Source: Diabrotica undecimpunctata (Eukaryota > Arthropoda > Insecta > Coleoptera > Chrysomelidae). Taken from it: DNA of 64,000 bases. Made by a program: the position numbers and the translations under genes. Of the stretch, positions 1-11,493 are shown in pieces. The notes under the pieces were generated by a model. It ran no database searches. It was not told the DNA's origin and was given only the letters and a program-made list of their open reading frames with translations. Numbering within the stretch: the stretch's first letter is position 1; each line of letters opens with the position of its first letter. The stretch lies in the NCBI RefSeq assembly GCF_040954645.1, contig NC_092807.1, positions 26,942,353 to 27,006,352 on the forward strand, given 5' to 3'.

Positions 1-147
1 TTCAATTAATTATCACTGCCAGCAAGCCGTTCGCGAGGGAAATTCGCGGGATTTTATTGAATTAACCGGGAAATGTGACGGTAAATGGAATTGTAATTAC
101 TTTGCCCAGAAAATACATTTTCCCGACGTTACTCGCATACTGCAAAC

Positions 148-183
148 TATAAAAGAAGCTACATTTTTCAAGAAAACTCAGTC
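148..183 (+). promoter_or_regulatory. Core promoter of the SIFamide gene (TATA box + initiator)
   Basis: TATAAAAG lies at 148-155 and an arthropod-type initiator TCAGTC at 178-183. The initiator A at 180 is 32 bases downstream of the first TATA base, the usual spacing for RNA polymerase II. A good splice donor follows at 223. The promoter assignment is inferred from this layout and from the coding exons downstream; no transcript data were available. Confidence 0.75.
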
Positions 184-222
184 TCTGCAGTTCTGTCGAG
201 TGCATCAGTCCATATATAAACT
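180..222 (+). other. SIFamide exon 1 (5' UTR)
   Basis: The predicted start site at 180 is followed by 43 bases without an ATG, then the donor CT|GTGAGTAT (GT at 223-224). A leading non-coding exon followed by an intron before the signal-peptide exon is a common insect neuropeptide layout. The acceptor for the next exon is TTTCTAG ending at 2901. Exact ends are inferred. Confidence 0.6.
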
Positions 223-1330
223 GTGAGTATATTTTCATTTTATTTTTAAGTTCTCCCTCGTGTTAAGACTTGTCTACACCTTTGCATTTACGCATCTTCG
301 TATATAAATTTGTTTATTTGTAAATATTATCTAATAAATTCATTTATTCATTTTCCAGACATTGATCTACGGCTATTTTTAATTAATTTTATAATATATA
401 GCTACTTTATATTTACAGTTACGTGACATTTATCTGACAGTAGATTTAATCTTTTTCTTAAAGTTGTCTTTGTTTAAGTTGTTTACTACCGTACAAACGT
501 ACCTAAGTATGTCGTCTCACAATAAACTCTGAATAAGAATATTTTTAGAAGTAATAGTATCTTTTATGTTTACAAATCGTCATTTTTGTGACTTTAGTCA
601 CAATATCATGACTCACATCTCTCACATCATTGCTAGAAAGTTACTTGTTTTTTTTTTTGTCGAAATTGTGGATGTTTTTGCTCTACAACCAAACGTTATA
701 ATTTTGGTACTTAAAAATAAACCTAAAATTTTACTTATGCATGAATCTCATATAAAAACGATTATTTTGGCATTGTTGGTATACCCAATTCTATAACAAC
801 AAAATCAAACTTATTTTCTTTAACTGATCAGCAAAAAATTCTGCTATAGACTGAACAGGTGGTTGTAACTTAAATCATTATTCATGGAATATACTTACAG
901 CTCCTGAACTTAGATTTTTCCATTTTAGGAGCCGTCATAATATAATTTTTAAAATCGTATATTTTTTCTTTCTTGAAAAAATAACAGGGGATATTTAGCT
1001 TTTTTTTTTTTTCAGTTCAATTAATTTCAGATTAATGCTCTGAAATTTATAAAAGCTTTCCGACAATAGACACTCGACCTAAGATCGACTCGATCATCCC
1101 TGGATTAAAGTTGTCCTTTAAGCCCAAAGGCTACCATTTTTAACAAAGGCTACGGTGGCCTTTGTTGACACTTATTACTCAATAATAATATACAGTATTA
1201 CTCCTAGACAGTTTCTCCATACAGAGCAGACATTCAGATGTTTTATAAGTTTCGTCTCGTAGTGAAATTGACGTTTTGTTGATCAATATTATGTCCTGAG
1301 ATGATTTTTCAGTCCACATATAATACCAGT
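223..1330. other. SIFamide intron 1, left part, no gene seen
   Basis: AT-rich sequence between the exon 1 donor and the first LINE fragment. I see no convincing coding region, RNA gene or repeat boundary here. A short open frame at 566-796 has no recognisable composition or motif. Confidence 0.5.
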
Positions 1331-1331
1331 A

Positions 1332-2593
1332 TCTTCATCTTCTTCTTCTTCTTCTTCTTTCTTCTTGTATGTAGGCTTTAAAACCTGTTTCTTCTTCAAT
1401 ATTAGCCTTCTTATCTTTTTCTTGGTCTGCCAATAGTTCTTCGTCCATTTGGTGACTTATCTCGTGCTATTCGTACTATCCTATCCTCTGCCATTCTACT
1501 AATTTGTTCGTTCCACTCCTGTTTCCGTTTTGTCACCCATCCATTTAAGTCTTCTATATTGCATGCTCTTCTTCTGTTTTCGCTTCTCTCTCTATCCAAC
1601 AGACTTTTCCCTGATATTCGTCGAAGTATTTTCATCTCTGTTGTTTCTAGTAGTCGTCTCGTTTTAGATGTGTCTCCGCCGTGTATGTTAATATAGGTCT
1701 AATTGCTGCTTTATAGATTCTTGTTTTTGTGTCTTGTCTTAGGTGTTTGTTCTTCCAGATTGTGTTATTAAGAGATCCCGCCGCTTTACTTGCTTTTAAG
1801 CTTTGTTGTCGTATTTTTTTTCAACATCTCCGTAACTAGTTATATCTATTCCCAGATATGTAAACCTTGCTTCCTGCTTTATTATTTTCCCATCAATTTC
1901 TATTTTACATCGTAGTGGGTATTTAGATGTTGTCATACATTTGGTTTTTTCTGTTGATACTATCATATTGTATTTCTTGGCTGTTGTATTGAAGATGTGT
2001 GTTAATCCTTGGAGCTCGTCTTCTGTCTCGGCGATTAATGCGACGTTCTCTGCATAACATAATATTTGGATTTCTTTGTTCCCCATTCTGTAACCATGAC
2101 CTTTACGTACTGCTTGTATTATTTCGTCCATTATTATATTAAAGAGAAGTGGACTTAACGAGTCACCCTGTCTGACTCAGCTTTGTATTGATATACACTG
2201 TGTTAGTTTTCCATTTATCTTTGCCTGTATTAGATTATGGAAGTAGATGTTTTCGATGGTTTGCATAATATTGATTGGTATGTTTCTTTTATACAGTAGG
2301 TGTAAGACGTCTTCGAATTGGATGCGATCAAAAGCCTTTGTCAGGTCTATAAAACATAGGTATGCTGGTTTATTGTACTCGATGGCCTTTTCTGTGATTT
2401 GTCTTAGTATAAATACGCCGTCTACGCAGGATCTTCCAGATGTGAATCCTTGTTTATCTGATAAAGTTGTTAGTTTATTGATTTTGTTGGCTAGAACTTT
2501 TGTGGTAAGTGCTTTAAGTGCGGTTTTCAGTAGATTTATACCTCTATAATTATTGGGGTCTTCTTTATCTCCTTTCTTGAACATTGGTATCAT
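1332..2593 (-). mobile_element. RTE-like LINE fragment in SIFamide intron 1
   Basis: On the minus strand, 2593-2177 encodes reverse-transcriptase blocks with YRGINLL, QGF.SGRSC and FIDLTKAFD. Next, 2131-1796 holds the palm region, where the catalytic YADD box reads YAEN, so the enzyme is dead. The C-terminal tail (1635-1411) ends in a GRPRKR stretch, followed by a (GAA)n-type tail seen as TTC repeats at 1332-1360. Frames are broken and the 5' end is missing. Similar TATAATAC(C)AGTAT-like sequences flank both ends, suggesting an imperfect target duplication. Clade assignment (RTE-like) is by general resemblance only. Confidence 0.8.
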
Positions 2594-2906
2594 ATTATAA
2601 TATACAGTATAATAAACATAATTTGTTTTAAACTAGGAGATCAATAATCATATTTTCATTGAATTGTCTACAAAAATATTCAGCTCTCATGGATGGTATT
2701 TCCTTCTTTTTAACTCCTAGCTCTTCATCTAGAAAGCAATTTTGATCAAGCGTTTCTTCTGCCCTATCGCCTCCCGTGGGCGGATGTCCAACTAAAAAGA
2801 TACTTTGGATCAATATTATGGAACTTGATCATAACAAAATGATTTGAATCTTATTATAAGTTTTATTTCAATATTTAAGACTAACTTTATTTTATTTCTA
2901 GATAAA

Positions 2907-5900
2907 ATGGAAAACCAGTTCAAGAAAACACTAGCTCTCTTCTGCGTAGTAATTGTCCTTGTATTCGGAGTAATATCTTCAACAGAAGCAGCATACAGAA
3001 GGCCCCCTTTTAATGGGTCTATTTTTGGAAAACGAACTGCTGGAAGTAACGGTAAAAACATTTTCGTATTTCTAGAATTTCGGTTTTAGACACAACTGTC
3101 ATACATTAAAACATAATTCATAATTGGGATGGCACGATTCTAACAACAATCAATCATTTAGATTAAGTTTATCAAAAATAAGCATATTTCATCAAAATTC
3201 ATACAAAATATCATGTAATAGAAAATAAGCATAAAAATAAACTTAATCAATATGAATCAATGTAAGAATACAAACAGGTAATGTTCTAAATGCTACAAAG
3301 GAGTAGGGATATTGGAAAAGTTCTAGCAAACATCTCTCTCTCTCTCTCTCTCTCTTCACTGCCTTTCCTCCTTATGGAGTATCAGGCGCTCTTGCATTTC
3401 TTAGCCAAAAATGAAATATTACTGATTGGCCGGATCAGCGCATCCTCTTCTGTTTTATTCCTTCAAGATTTCTTCTTCAAGTCTTTTCCATTCCACTCTA
3501 TTTCTCGCTTTCTGTTTGACCTCTATCTATTAGCTATTATCCGGTCTTCCTCTTCTTCTTCCATATGGTCGGTATTCGAGTGCTTCTCTGGTTATATTAT
3601 TTTGTTTTTTCCTTCGTGTACGTCCAATCCACTTCCTTTGTGACTGTTATTTTCAGGCCAGTATTTCTCAACAATTTATACAATATAAAGGTTTACAATA
3701 TTCTATTTTTATGTACCTTCCTTTATTTTCCGAGAAAATCTGACGTGATTTTACGTTTACAATTTGATTAATTATTTACTTTAGAGATCTCTAAACTGAT
3801 GTTTATAATTTACAAGTTAGTTTATTAGATAACATTTACAATTTACGTTATTTCACAGATTTCAACTCACTCTTACGTTTATTTTAATGACGACTTTCAT
3901 AATGCTGGTTATGATCTTTTACTTGACATTTATGACAATTGTAATGTATATTCTGACATTTTTCCATATTCTTTCACATAAATTTGCTTTAAGCTTTTCC
4001 TCGTCTGTCATTATCTTGAGTACTCAACAAATACATATTTCTTCGGTTTCTTTAATACTTCAGTTATGTCTTCTACACAGTACTTTTAAACATAATTCAT
4101 ATATCATTTACATTTCATATTCAGATATTACTTATATATATCTTTATTCATTTCGTTCGACTCAATGCTGTTACTGTAATCACTAATCATTATATATTAA
4201 AAAAAAATCATTTAGATATTATTTCTCAAAAAAAAAACGAATATTTAGGTCTAGGTATATAAAAAAGTTTGACATAAAAATGGACAATAATATATAATAA
4301 ACTTTGATAATAATATAGATATTCAAAGAATACTACAATAATAAAATCAATTCGAAAGGAGGTTTTCATAAAAATAACTTAGATTTTTACTTACATACTA
4401 CCTATACTGTGTCTTTTCACCAGTCTTTTCTTCCACTCCATCCGAGATTGTCCAATGTCCATTTTCGCCTTCTCCAATTCCAGTTTGTTACAACCATTTT
4501 TATTTTATTCAAAAGAATGTCTTTCGTTTTGCAAAAATTGCCATGTGGTATATAAGGGATGTTTGAGGGGTTTGTTAACGATTTTTCACTACTTCTATTA
4601 AACGCTATATTTATTTCTGTACAAACAACTGTGCAACTGTGTTTACAATATCAGCCAGTATAATAACAATACATCGACTTACGATAACTTGCGAAATACT
4701 TACTATCTACAATGACTAATTATTATTGATTACTTCTATTATCCGTCCTCGTATTTATACTTTTAATTTTACAAGTGTGTGTTATTGTGTGTGTCACTCG
4801 TTCATTGTAGGTTCAGTGTCACTCGTTCAATATGTTATGATTAGGAATAGGGTCGGGGACAGTACGCATCCTTATTTAACTCCACTTTGTATAGCTATAT
4901 CTTCTACCATTTTTTCCGAATGTTCCAGACTGGCTCTGTATCCCCTGTAGAATAATCATCTTCTCCTTCTTCTTTGTATATAGACATGACTCTGTCTGTT
5001 TTCAATGTGCCTCCAGTAAGTTGTCGTTCCATCGTTTTCATGGTCTTCCTATTGGGGGACCGTCTCTTGCCGTCTTTACTACTCTATTTGTTATCATTCG
5101 GCTTATATGATCGTTCCATTCTACTCTTCTATTTCTTAACCAGTTCTTGATGTTCTCCACCTTGCATCTACGTCGTATATCTGTACTTCTAGCTCTGTCC
5201 CACAGTGTCTTACCATCAATATTTCCAAGTGTTTTCATCTCTGCTGTTACTAACATCCTTTTTGTACTCTCTCTTGTTTCTGCCGCGTATGTCATTATTG
5301 GTCTGATGACTGTTTTGTAAATTCTGCCTTTCGTTTCTTTCTTGATATTTTTATTCCTTCATATTGTTTCATTCAGGCAGCCTGTGGCTCTGTTTGCTCT
5401 ATTTACTCGATCTTCCACTTCAGTTTAGAGCTTTCCGTGGCTAGATAATGTGATGCCTAGATATTTAAACTCCATCACTTGTTCTATTATCTGACCTTCC
5501 AGGTTCAATTTACATCTTAGTAAATTTGCTGTAGTAACCATGCATTTTGTCTTTTTTGGGGAAATTAACATGTTAAATTTTCTGGCGGTTATATTAAATT
5601 GGTACAGCATACGTTGTAAATCATCTTCACTTTGAGAGAGTAGTATTTTTTATTAGTAAAATAATCTGATCCGGTTAATGTGTTTCATCGGTAGTTCATA
5701 TAATTTCAGAATCTTCCACATTTGCTCTCTGTTTATACTATCGAGGCCTTTTCAAAGACAATAAACATTATAATAATATTTATTTGCCATTCGTTAGATT
5801 GTTCTAAGATAATTCTTAGAGTACAAATGTTGGCGATACTGGAGCATTTGGCGCGAAATCCTGCTTGCTCACTTCTTAGTATATTGTTTAGCTCAATCTG

Positions 5901-6736
5901 TTCAATATGACCTTGGACATTATTTTGTATGTAGCACTCAGCAGTTTTATTGCTCGCCAATTCTCGCATCTACTTAGATCGCCGTTTTTTGGTATCTTCT
6001 TTGGTATCTATCTAGCTCTTCGTCGGTCTATATCTTTTAAAGAGTTTGTGTAAAATTTCTACTGATTCGTTTGCGTGGGTCTTTATTAAAGCTATAGGTA
6101 GATCGTCACTTCCAGCGGGGCCGGTTTTATCGATAACGTTATCTTATCATCGGTCATTTAGGTCACGTGGTCGATAAACCCGGCTCATTAGACCTCTCAG
6201 TCTATTTGTATTATGGTTAGATCTTATTCACACCTGCTCTATGATCCTACATACTGGTAGGAAGTTATACATTAGCCATTGGGATGCGCCGTATTGGGAA
6301 TGATAATTTTCCGACCCAGTCTGTCATTTATGACAGATTATCTCAGACTGACATTTTAAGATTTACACAGGTGAGAGGATCTGCTTTTTGTCTTCGGGTT
6401 TTCTTCAACCTTATAACTGATTGATGAATCTCAAGGGCTAACTATTTCATAATGTTGAAGGAAAACAAACTATAAGAGAGAAGAGACAAAGCAGCTACGC
6501 CTTCTAGATGTGTAATATAGCGCCCTCTATATACGAGTACATATATTACATAACTGTGTTAATTAGACTACATCTGATAATACATAATATGCCATGTTCT
6601 AAAAAAATCGATATTATATTATCATGTACAAATATTTAATTTTTTAGATTTTGAAAATGCCGGAAAGGCGCTATCAGCAATGTGCGAAATAGCAAGTGAG
6701 GCATGCTCCTCCTGGTTTCCAACGCAGGAAAAATAA
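2907..6736 (+). CDS. SIFa: SIFamide neuropeptide precursor (exons 2907-3051 and 6648-6736)
   Basis: Encodes a 77-residue secreted precursor. Residues 1-28 form a signal peptide (MENQFKK then a hydrophobic core, cleaved after STEA). Residues 29-40 are the peptide AYRRPPFNGSIF, G41 is the amide donor and K42-R43 the processing site. The C-terminal part from exon 3 has two cysteines (C61, C68) in the conserved MCEIASEAC context and a SWFP motif, as in insect SIFamide precursors. SIFamide is made by a few brain neurons and acts on the SIFamide GPCR to regulate sexual behaviour, feeding and sleep (known for the family). Start: the ATG five bases after acceptor TTTCTAG begins the signal peptide. 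Donor G|GTAAAA at 3052 joins acceptor TTTTTAG (6646-6647) in phase 1. A second in-frame donor (A|GTAACG, GT at 3046-3047) is possible and would remove two residues. Intron 2 holds LINE debris. Confidence 0.95.
3333..3354. repeat. (CT)n microsatellite
   Basis: Eleven CT dinucleotides in SIFamide intron 2, next to a LINE 3' fragment. Confidence 0.9.
3395..3650 (-). mobile_element. LINE 3'-end fragment
   Basis: The minus strand reads KWIGRTRRK..NNITREALEY, then an arginine-rich stretch. This matches the tail that follows the reverse transcriptase in many arthropod LINEs (W.GHT.RK...I.REAL.W.PQGKR.RGRP). Only the tail is present and the frame is broken. It lies inside SIFamide intron 2. Confidence 0.6.
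3655..4950. other. SIFamide intron 2, no gene seen
   Basis: AT-rich intronic sequence. A short minus-strand stretch near 4410-4500 reads like a charged LINE-type tail, but it is too short to assign. Confidence 0.45.
4960..6125 (-). mobile_element. RTE-like LINE fragment in SIFamide intron 2
   Basis: Minus-strand pieces in 5'-to-3' order: a linker with TGPAGSDDLPIALIK near 6120-6040 (the usual block before the reverse transcriptase), a broken fingers region (5969-5733), a palm/thumb part with FNITARKFNMLISPKKTKCM (5610-5425), and a C-terminal region with LWDRARSTDIRRRCKVENIKNW (5295-5038). A tail lies near 4960-5040. Several frameshifts and stops; the catalytic box is not intact. The same tail recurs at 45745-45905 and 46290-46376. 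Confidence 0.75.
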
Positions 6737-6840
6737 AATGCCGACATAACTAATGACGTATGGACTGAAATGGATACGAATTCACTTACAGCTAGTTAGT
6801 TTTAAAAACATTTTTGTAAAAATTGAAAAATAATAGTAAA

Positions 6841-6846
6841 AATAAA
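6841..6846 (+). terminator. Poly(A) signal of the SIFamide gene
   Basis: AATAAA lies 105 bases after the TAA stop at 6734-6736, in AT-rich sequence just before a LINE that starts at 6907. It is the first canonical hexamer well downstream of the coding end; an AATAAA overlapping the stop codon at 6731-6736 is too close to serve. Use as the 3' end signal is inferred. Confidence 0.55.
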
Positions 6847-7875
6847 AAATGTCTAAGTATAAGAGTTTATTATTTTTTACACATAATTGACTAACTTGTC
6901 AATTAATCTCCTTCTTCTTCTTCCTTCTTGTATGTAGGCTTTAAAGCCTGTTTCTTCCTTAATATTAGCCTTCTAAATTGTTTAAATTTTCGCACCATCT
7001 TTGTCTTGGTCTGTCAATACTTCTTTGTCCATTTGGTGACTTATCTCGTGCTATTGGTACTATCCTATTCTCTGCCATTCTACTGTGTTCGTTCCACTCC
7101 TGTTTCCGTTTTGTCACCCATCCATTTATCTCTTCAATATTGCATGCTCTTCTTATGTCTTCGCTTCTCTCCCTATCTAACAGGCTTTTTCCTGATATTC
7201 GTCGGAGTATGTTCATCTCTGTTGTTTCTAGTAGTTGTCTCGCTTTAGATGTGTCAGGTCTTGTCTCCACCGTGTAAGTTAATATAGGTCTAATTGCTGC
7301 TTTATAGTTTCTTGTTTTTGTGTCTTGTCTTAGGTGTTTGTTTTTCCAGATTGTGTCATTAAGAGATCCCGCCGCTTTACTTGCTTTTAAGCTTTGTTGT
7401 CGTACTTCTTCTTCAACATCTCCGTAACTAGTTATATCTATTCCAAATTATCTAAACCTTGCTTCCCGCTTTATTATTTTCCCATCAATTTCGATTTTAC
7501 ATCGTAGTGGGTATTTTGATGTTGTCATACATTTGGTTTTTCTGCTAATATTATCATATTGTATTTCTTGGCTGTTGTATTGAAGATGTGTGTTAATCTT
7601 TGGAGCTCGTCTTTTGTCGGCGTCGTCTACGTAACATAATATTTATTTATTTATTTCGTCCATTATTATATTAAAGAGAAGTGGGCTTAACGACTCACCC
7701 TGTCTGACTCAGCTTTGTACTGATATACACTGTGTTAGTTTTCCATTTATCTTTGCCTGTATTAGATTATGGAAGTAGATGTTTTCGATGGTTTGCATAA
7801 TATTGATTGGTATGTTTCTTTTATACAGTAGGTGTAAGACGTCTTCGAATTGGATGCGATCGAAAGCCTTTGTCA

Positions 7876-9165
7876 ACAGCGGCGGCTCGTGGCCTAAAAA
7901 AGTAGTGAAGATGAGGAAAGCTTGCCGGAGCCAAAAGGAGTTTTGGTACCTACTTCGCGCCCAAAAAATTCGTTAAAAAAATGTTTATGGCCCTAATAAC
8001 TTGAAAACAGTTTTTCTTGTTCAGTTCTGCTTGCCTGGGGTATTTTAGTTCTGAACCTCGACATTTCATTGAGGGTTTTTTGGCGATTAAAACACCACGC
8101 CTGGGGTTGGTGAGTTTCAATTCAGCCGCCCACTGTAAGTCAGATGCTGATTGCAGCCGACCACTCTGGATCAGACGCAGATGTTTAAAATACTGGTTGG
8201 TCGACAATGTAAAAGAACATCCCTTTTATCTTCATTTTTCCAATGCCTAAATGGAGTCTCTAATATATTACACACCAAGTCATTAATTTAGCCACCATTT
8301 AATATAGTCTTCTGCAGGTCATCATGCAGGGTAGAGTCGATGGCAAAAAGGGAATAGGTAGAAAGAGGAAATCATGGCTGCGAAATATTTGAGACTGGAC
8401 AAACATGACTGTAGACGATTTATTCCACGTTGCAAAAGACAGAGAAATTTTTAGAAATGTGGTCGCCAACCTCCGTTAATGGAGACGGCATACGAAGAAG
8501 AAGAAGTCATTAATTGGATTCATGTCTCTCTAAAATTATTTTTGTTCAAACGAAATCCACGAGAACACTTTATATCCGAAATCCGAAACAAACCACAGAG
8601 AAATGTATTAATAAAGTGCACTAAACAAATAAAATTAATATTGTGACTAAACTAAACTAATAAATACTATACTATACACTATACTATATAAAAATATCTA
8701 TATAATGGACTAAATTTCAAAATATTGTCGCTTAGAGAAATTTCCGAAAAATAGGAATACCAAATACACATCCAACAGTGGGTGAAGACGAATAATATAT
8801 TTTTAAGCGGAACTGCACGTACCAGTTCCCTCAGCTATCACTAAGGATAGGCTGACGTCACGTTGCCATGGCAACCGTGAACGCTGATGCAGATGGATTT
8901 TGCATTTCAAAAATTATATTCACCTCTTCCTGAATCCTATTATACACGGCTAGTGACACAGGTCAGAACTTTACCGTCAAGTACGTACCGCTAATAAAGC
9001 TAGTTGTCTTTTTTAATTTTTAGATTAATTAAAAGAGAATAAATAATTGATTTCAGAATTTAGATATAATAATGTTGTTTTCATTTTTTTTTTATTTGTC
9101 TCAATTTAATTATATTTTTTTGGTGAACCTCACCTTCACCTACTTCACCTGGCCGGCCGCCGCGT
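7876..9165. mobile_element. Non-autonomous DNA-type element inserted in the LINE
   Basis: A 1290-bp block flanked by TTTGTCA (7869-7875 and 9166-9172); removing it restores the LINE. Its ends are GC-rich and partly inverted: it starts ACAGCGGCGGCTCG and the complement of its end reads ACGCGGCGGCC. It has no transposase-like frame. A CAGCGG start and a 7-8-bp duplication would fit a hAT-type MITE, but the superfamily is not settled. It carries its own LINE insertion at 8289-8503. Confidence 0.7.
8289..8503 (+). mobile_element. 5'-truncated LINE 3' end with 12-bp target duplication
   Basis: Flanked by AAGTCATTAATT at 8277-8288 and 8504-8515. Only the last 215 bp of a LINE are present: GRVDGKKGIGRKRKSW, a tail reading VANLR then a stop, WRRH and (GAA)n. 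Related ends occur at 18595-18941, 20511-20590 and, more distantly, 13773-14649. Third layer of a nest: LINE, then DNA element, then LINE. Confidence 0.85.
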
Positions 9166-11493
9166 TTTGTCAGGTCTATAAAACATAGATATGCTGGTTT
9201 ATTGTACTCGATGGCCTTTTCTGTGATTTGTCTTAATACAAATACTGCGTCTACGCAGGATCTTCCGGATCTGAATCCTTGTTGTTCATCTGATAAAGTT
9301 GTTAGTTTATAGATTTTGTTGGATAGGTCTTTTGTGGTAATCTTAAGTGCGGTGTTCAGTAGATTTATACCTCTATAATGGTTGGAGTCGTCTTCTTTAT
9401 CTCCTTTCTTGATTATTGGTATCATTATGCTGTTTATCCATGCGTCTGGTATCTTGCAGTGCAATATTAGTTTTTGTAGAAGTTTTGTCATCTCTAGGGT
9501 TATACTTTCTCCTCCGTGTTTTAGAAGCTCGTTGGTTATTCCGTCTGGTCCTGGTGACTTTCTATTTTTGAGTGAATTTGTGGCTAGTTCCTCTTCCTGA
9601 AAACTAATATTTCTATTTCGTGTCTTAATTCAGGTACGTTGTTGTGTTGATTATTATTTTTCTTTGCTTTAAACAGTTCCGTCAGGTATCTTTCCCATTC
9701 GTTTACTGGTATGTATGTTATTGTATTCCTTCAATTCTGTCATTTATTTCCGTTGGTTTCTTATGAATCCCCATATTTGTTTTTGTGTACCGTAGAAGTC
9801 GCTTTCCATCCTTTTTGTAAACTGTTCCCAGTGTTCACTTTGTGTTCTTCTTACCAACTGCTTTGTTTTATTTCGTGTTCTTCTATAGGTGTCTCGGGAT
9901 TCTGGAGTATTTGATGTTTTGTACTTCGTGTATGCCTTTCGTTTCTCTTTTATTTCTTTTTTGAACCATGGTTTATTATTGTTGTTTCTTTTGTTAAGTA
10001 TGACTTTGCGTTTTCCTAGAGCTTCTGTTGCTGCTTCCTCAATGTTGTTTTTAATTTTCTCCCAACTCGCGTTTATATCTTCGATTTCGTCTGTTTGTTT
10101 CAGCTGTATATTCTGTGCTAGCCTCCTTTGATCCATTTTTCTTGTAGAGTCGTTCCACAGTGATTCTACACTGAATTTTTCCTCGGTGATTTCCTGTAGA
10201 AAATGTTTTGGTGTTATTTTGTCATTTGATGTCAATTAACGAAATCGTTAAAGAACTAAATTTTCGATCCGATCAGATTCTGCAGACCAAGCTCTAAACT
10301 AACTTGGAGTTAATTCGATTCGATTCCAGTGCCTTTAATACCACCTAACTATCCGATATAATTTTTGTAGATTTGTCCCTGCAGTTCCTCTTTATTAGGT
10401 CCTGGAGGTACACCTCTAGGTGTAATGCTCTAGGCATTAGTTTTAACATATGGAAGGATACAATATCCCTTATATTTCTAATTACATAACAACGACTACT
10501 TAGTGTCGAGGTTACTTTATCTATGTGATCTCCCCAACTTAGCTTTGGATCTAGCATCAGTCCTAAAAATTTTATTACTTCAGTGTTTTGAATGGACTTG
10601 TGATCAATATATAGATAAGGATTATAGTGAGGGGCTATATTCTTTGGTAAAAATCTCGTGATACTGGTTTTGTTATATTTAAGGTCGTTGTCTTTGCAAT
10701 ACTTACTAAATTCCTGAGATGCTGTATGGTCCTTGCTAATAAGCTGATCAAACTGATGATGTAATATAATGAAGCTTGTATCATCTGCATATTGATAATT
10801 TGATTAGGAGTAGTGCGAACTTGGTTGATATCGTTGATAAAAACAATAAAGAGACGACCACGAACCGAACCTTGTGGTACTCCCACAGAAGACTTCATTG
10901 GGTCTGATAGTTTACCATCTAATATTACTGTTTGCAAACGATTTGACAAATATGATCTTACCCAGTCATGTGGTATACCTCGAACTCCCATACCTTCCAT
11001 CTTCGTCAGAAGCAGCCTGTGATCCACCATGTCAAAAGCACAACTGAGATCATAAAAAAGACCCAACGTGTTCTGTTTTTCATTAAGAGCTTCATAGATA
11101 CAATTAAGACAGTCATCAACAGCACTTACAATAGATTTGCCTTTCCTGAACGCATGTTGGACATCTGGCAGGAAATGAAATGCTTCTAGATAGCTTATTA
11201 GTCTTTCACAGAATGCCAGTTCAAACAACTTTGCAATCTGACTGGGTATACAAATCAAACGACAATTCTCAATATTACTTGCAGAACTTTTATTTTTAAA
11301 AATTGGAAATCTCTTGGATTCCTTTATATTGGGAAATTGACCTTTTGTAAAAGATTCGTTGATTAAATGTGACAAGGGTTCACATATGTGACTGGCCACA
11401 TATCTTATAACCGTAACATTAATTTCATCTAAACCTTCAGCATGTTTAGATGTGGTCTTACTTATAAGTGATAGTACTTCTGCAGGTGTAGTT

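Larger units (their letters stand above)
6907..10229 (-). mobile_element. RTE-like LINE with 10-bp target duplication, split by a DNA element
   Basis: Flanked by TGTCAATTAA at 6897-6906 and 10230-10239, so this is one insertion. The minus strand carries, in order, the endonuclease-RT linker (10235-9744, lysine/arginine-rich with PWFKKEIKEKRKAY), RT fingers (9491-9166: YRGINLLNT, QQGFRSGRSC, FIDLTK), then after a 1.29-kb interruption the C-terminal part (7270-6965) and a (GAA)n-type tail. The RT resumes exactly where it stopped, at the TTTGTCA duplication described for 7876-9165. Closely related to the copy at 1332-2593. The 5' part with most of the endonuclease is missing, and the frames are broken. 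Confidence 0.85.

Noticed and set aside
2844..3089. Upstream ATG at 2844 as the SIFamide start
   Set aside because: It lies in the intron before acceptor TTTCTAG; the ATG at 2907 directly begins a typical signal peptide.
8017..8250. 77-residue frame with several cysteines
   Set aside because: Lies within a non-autonomous DNA element; no family resemblance and no splice or signal features.
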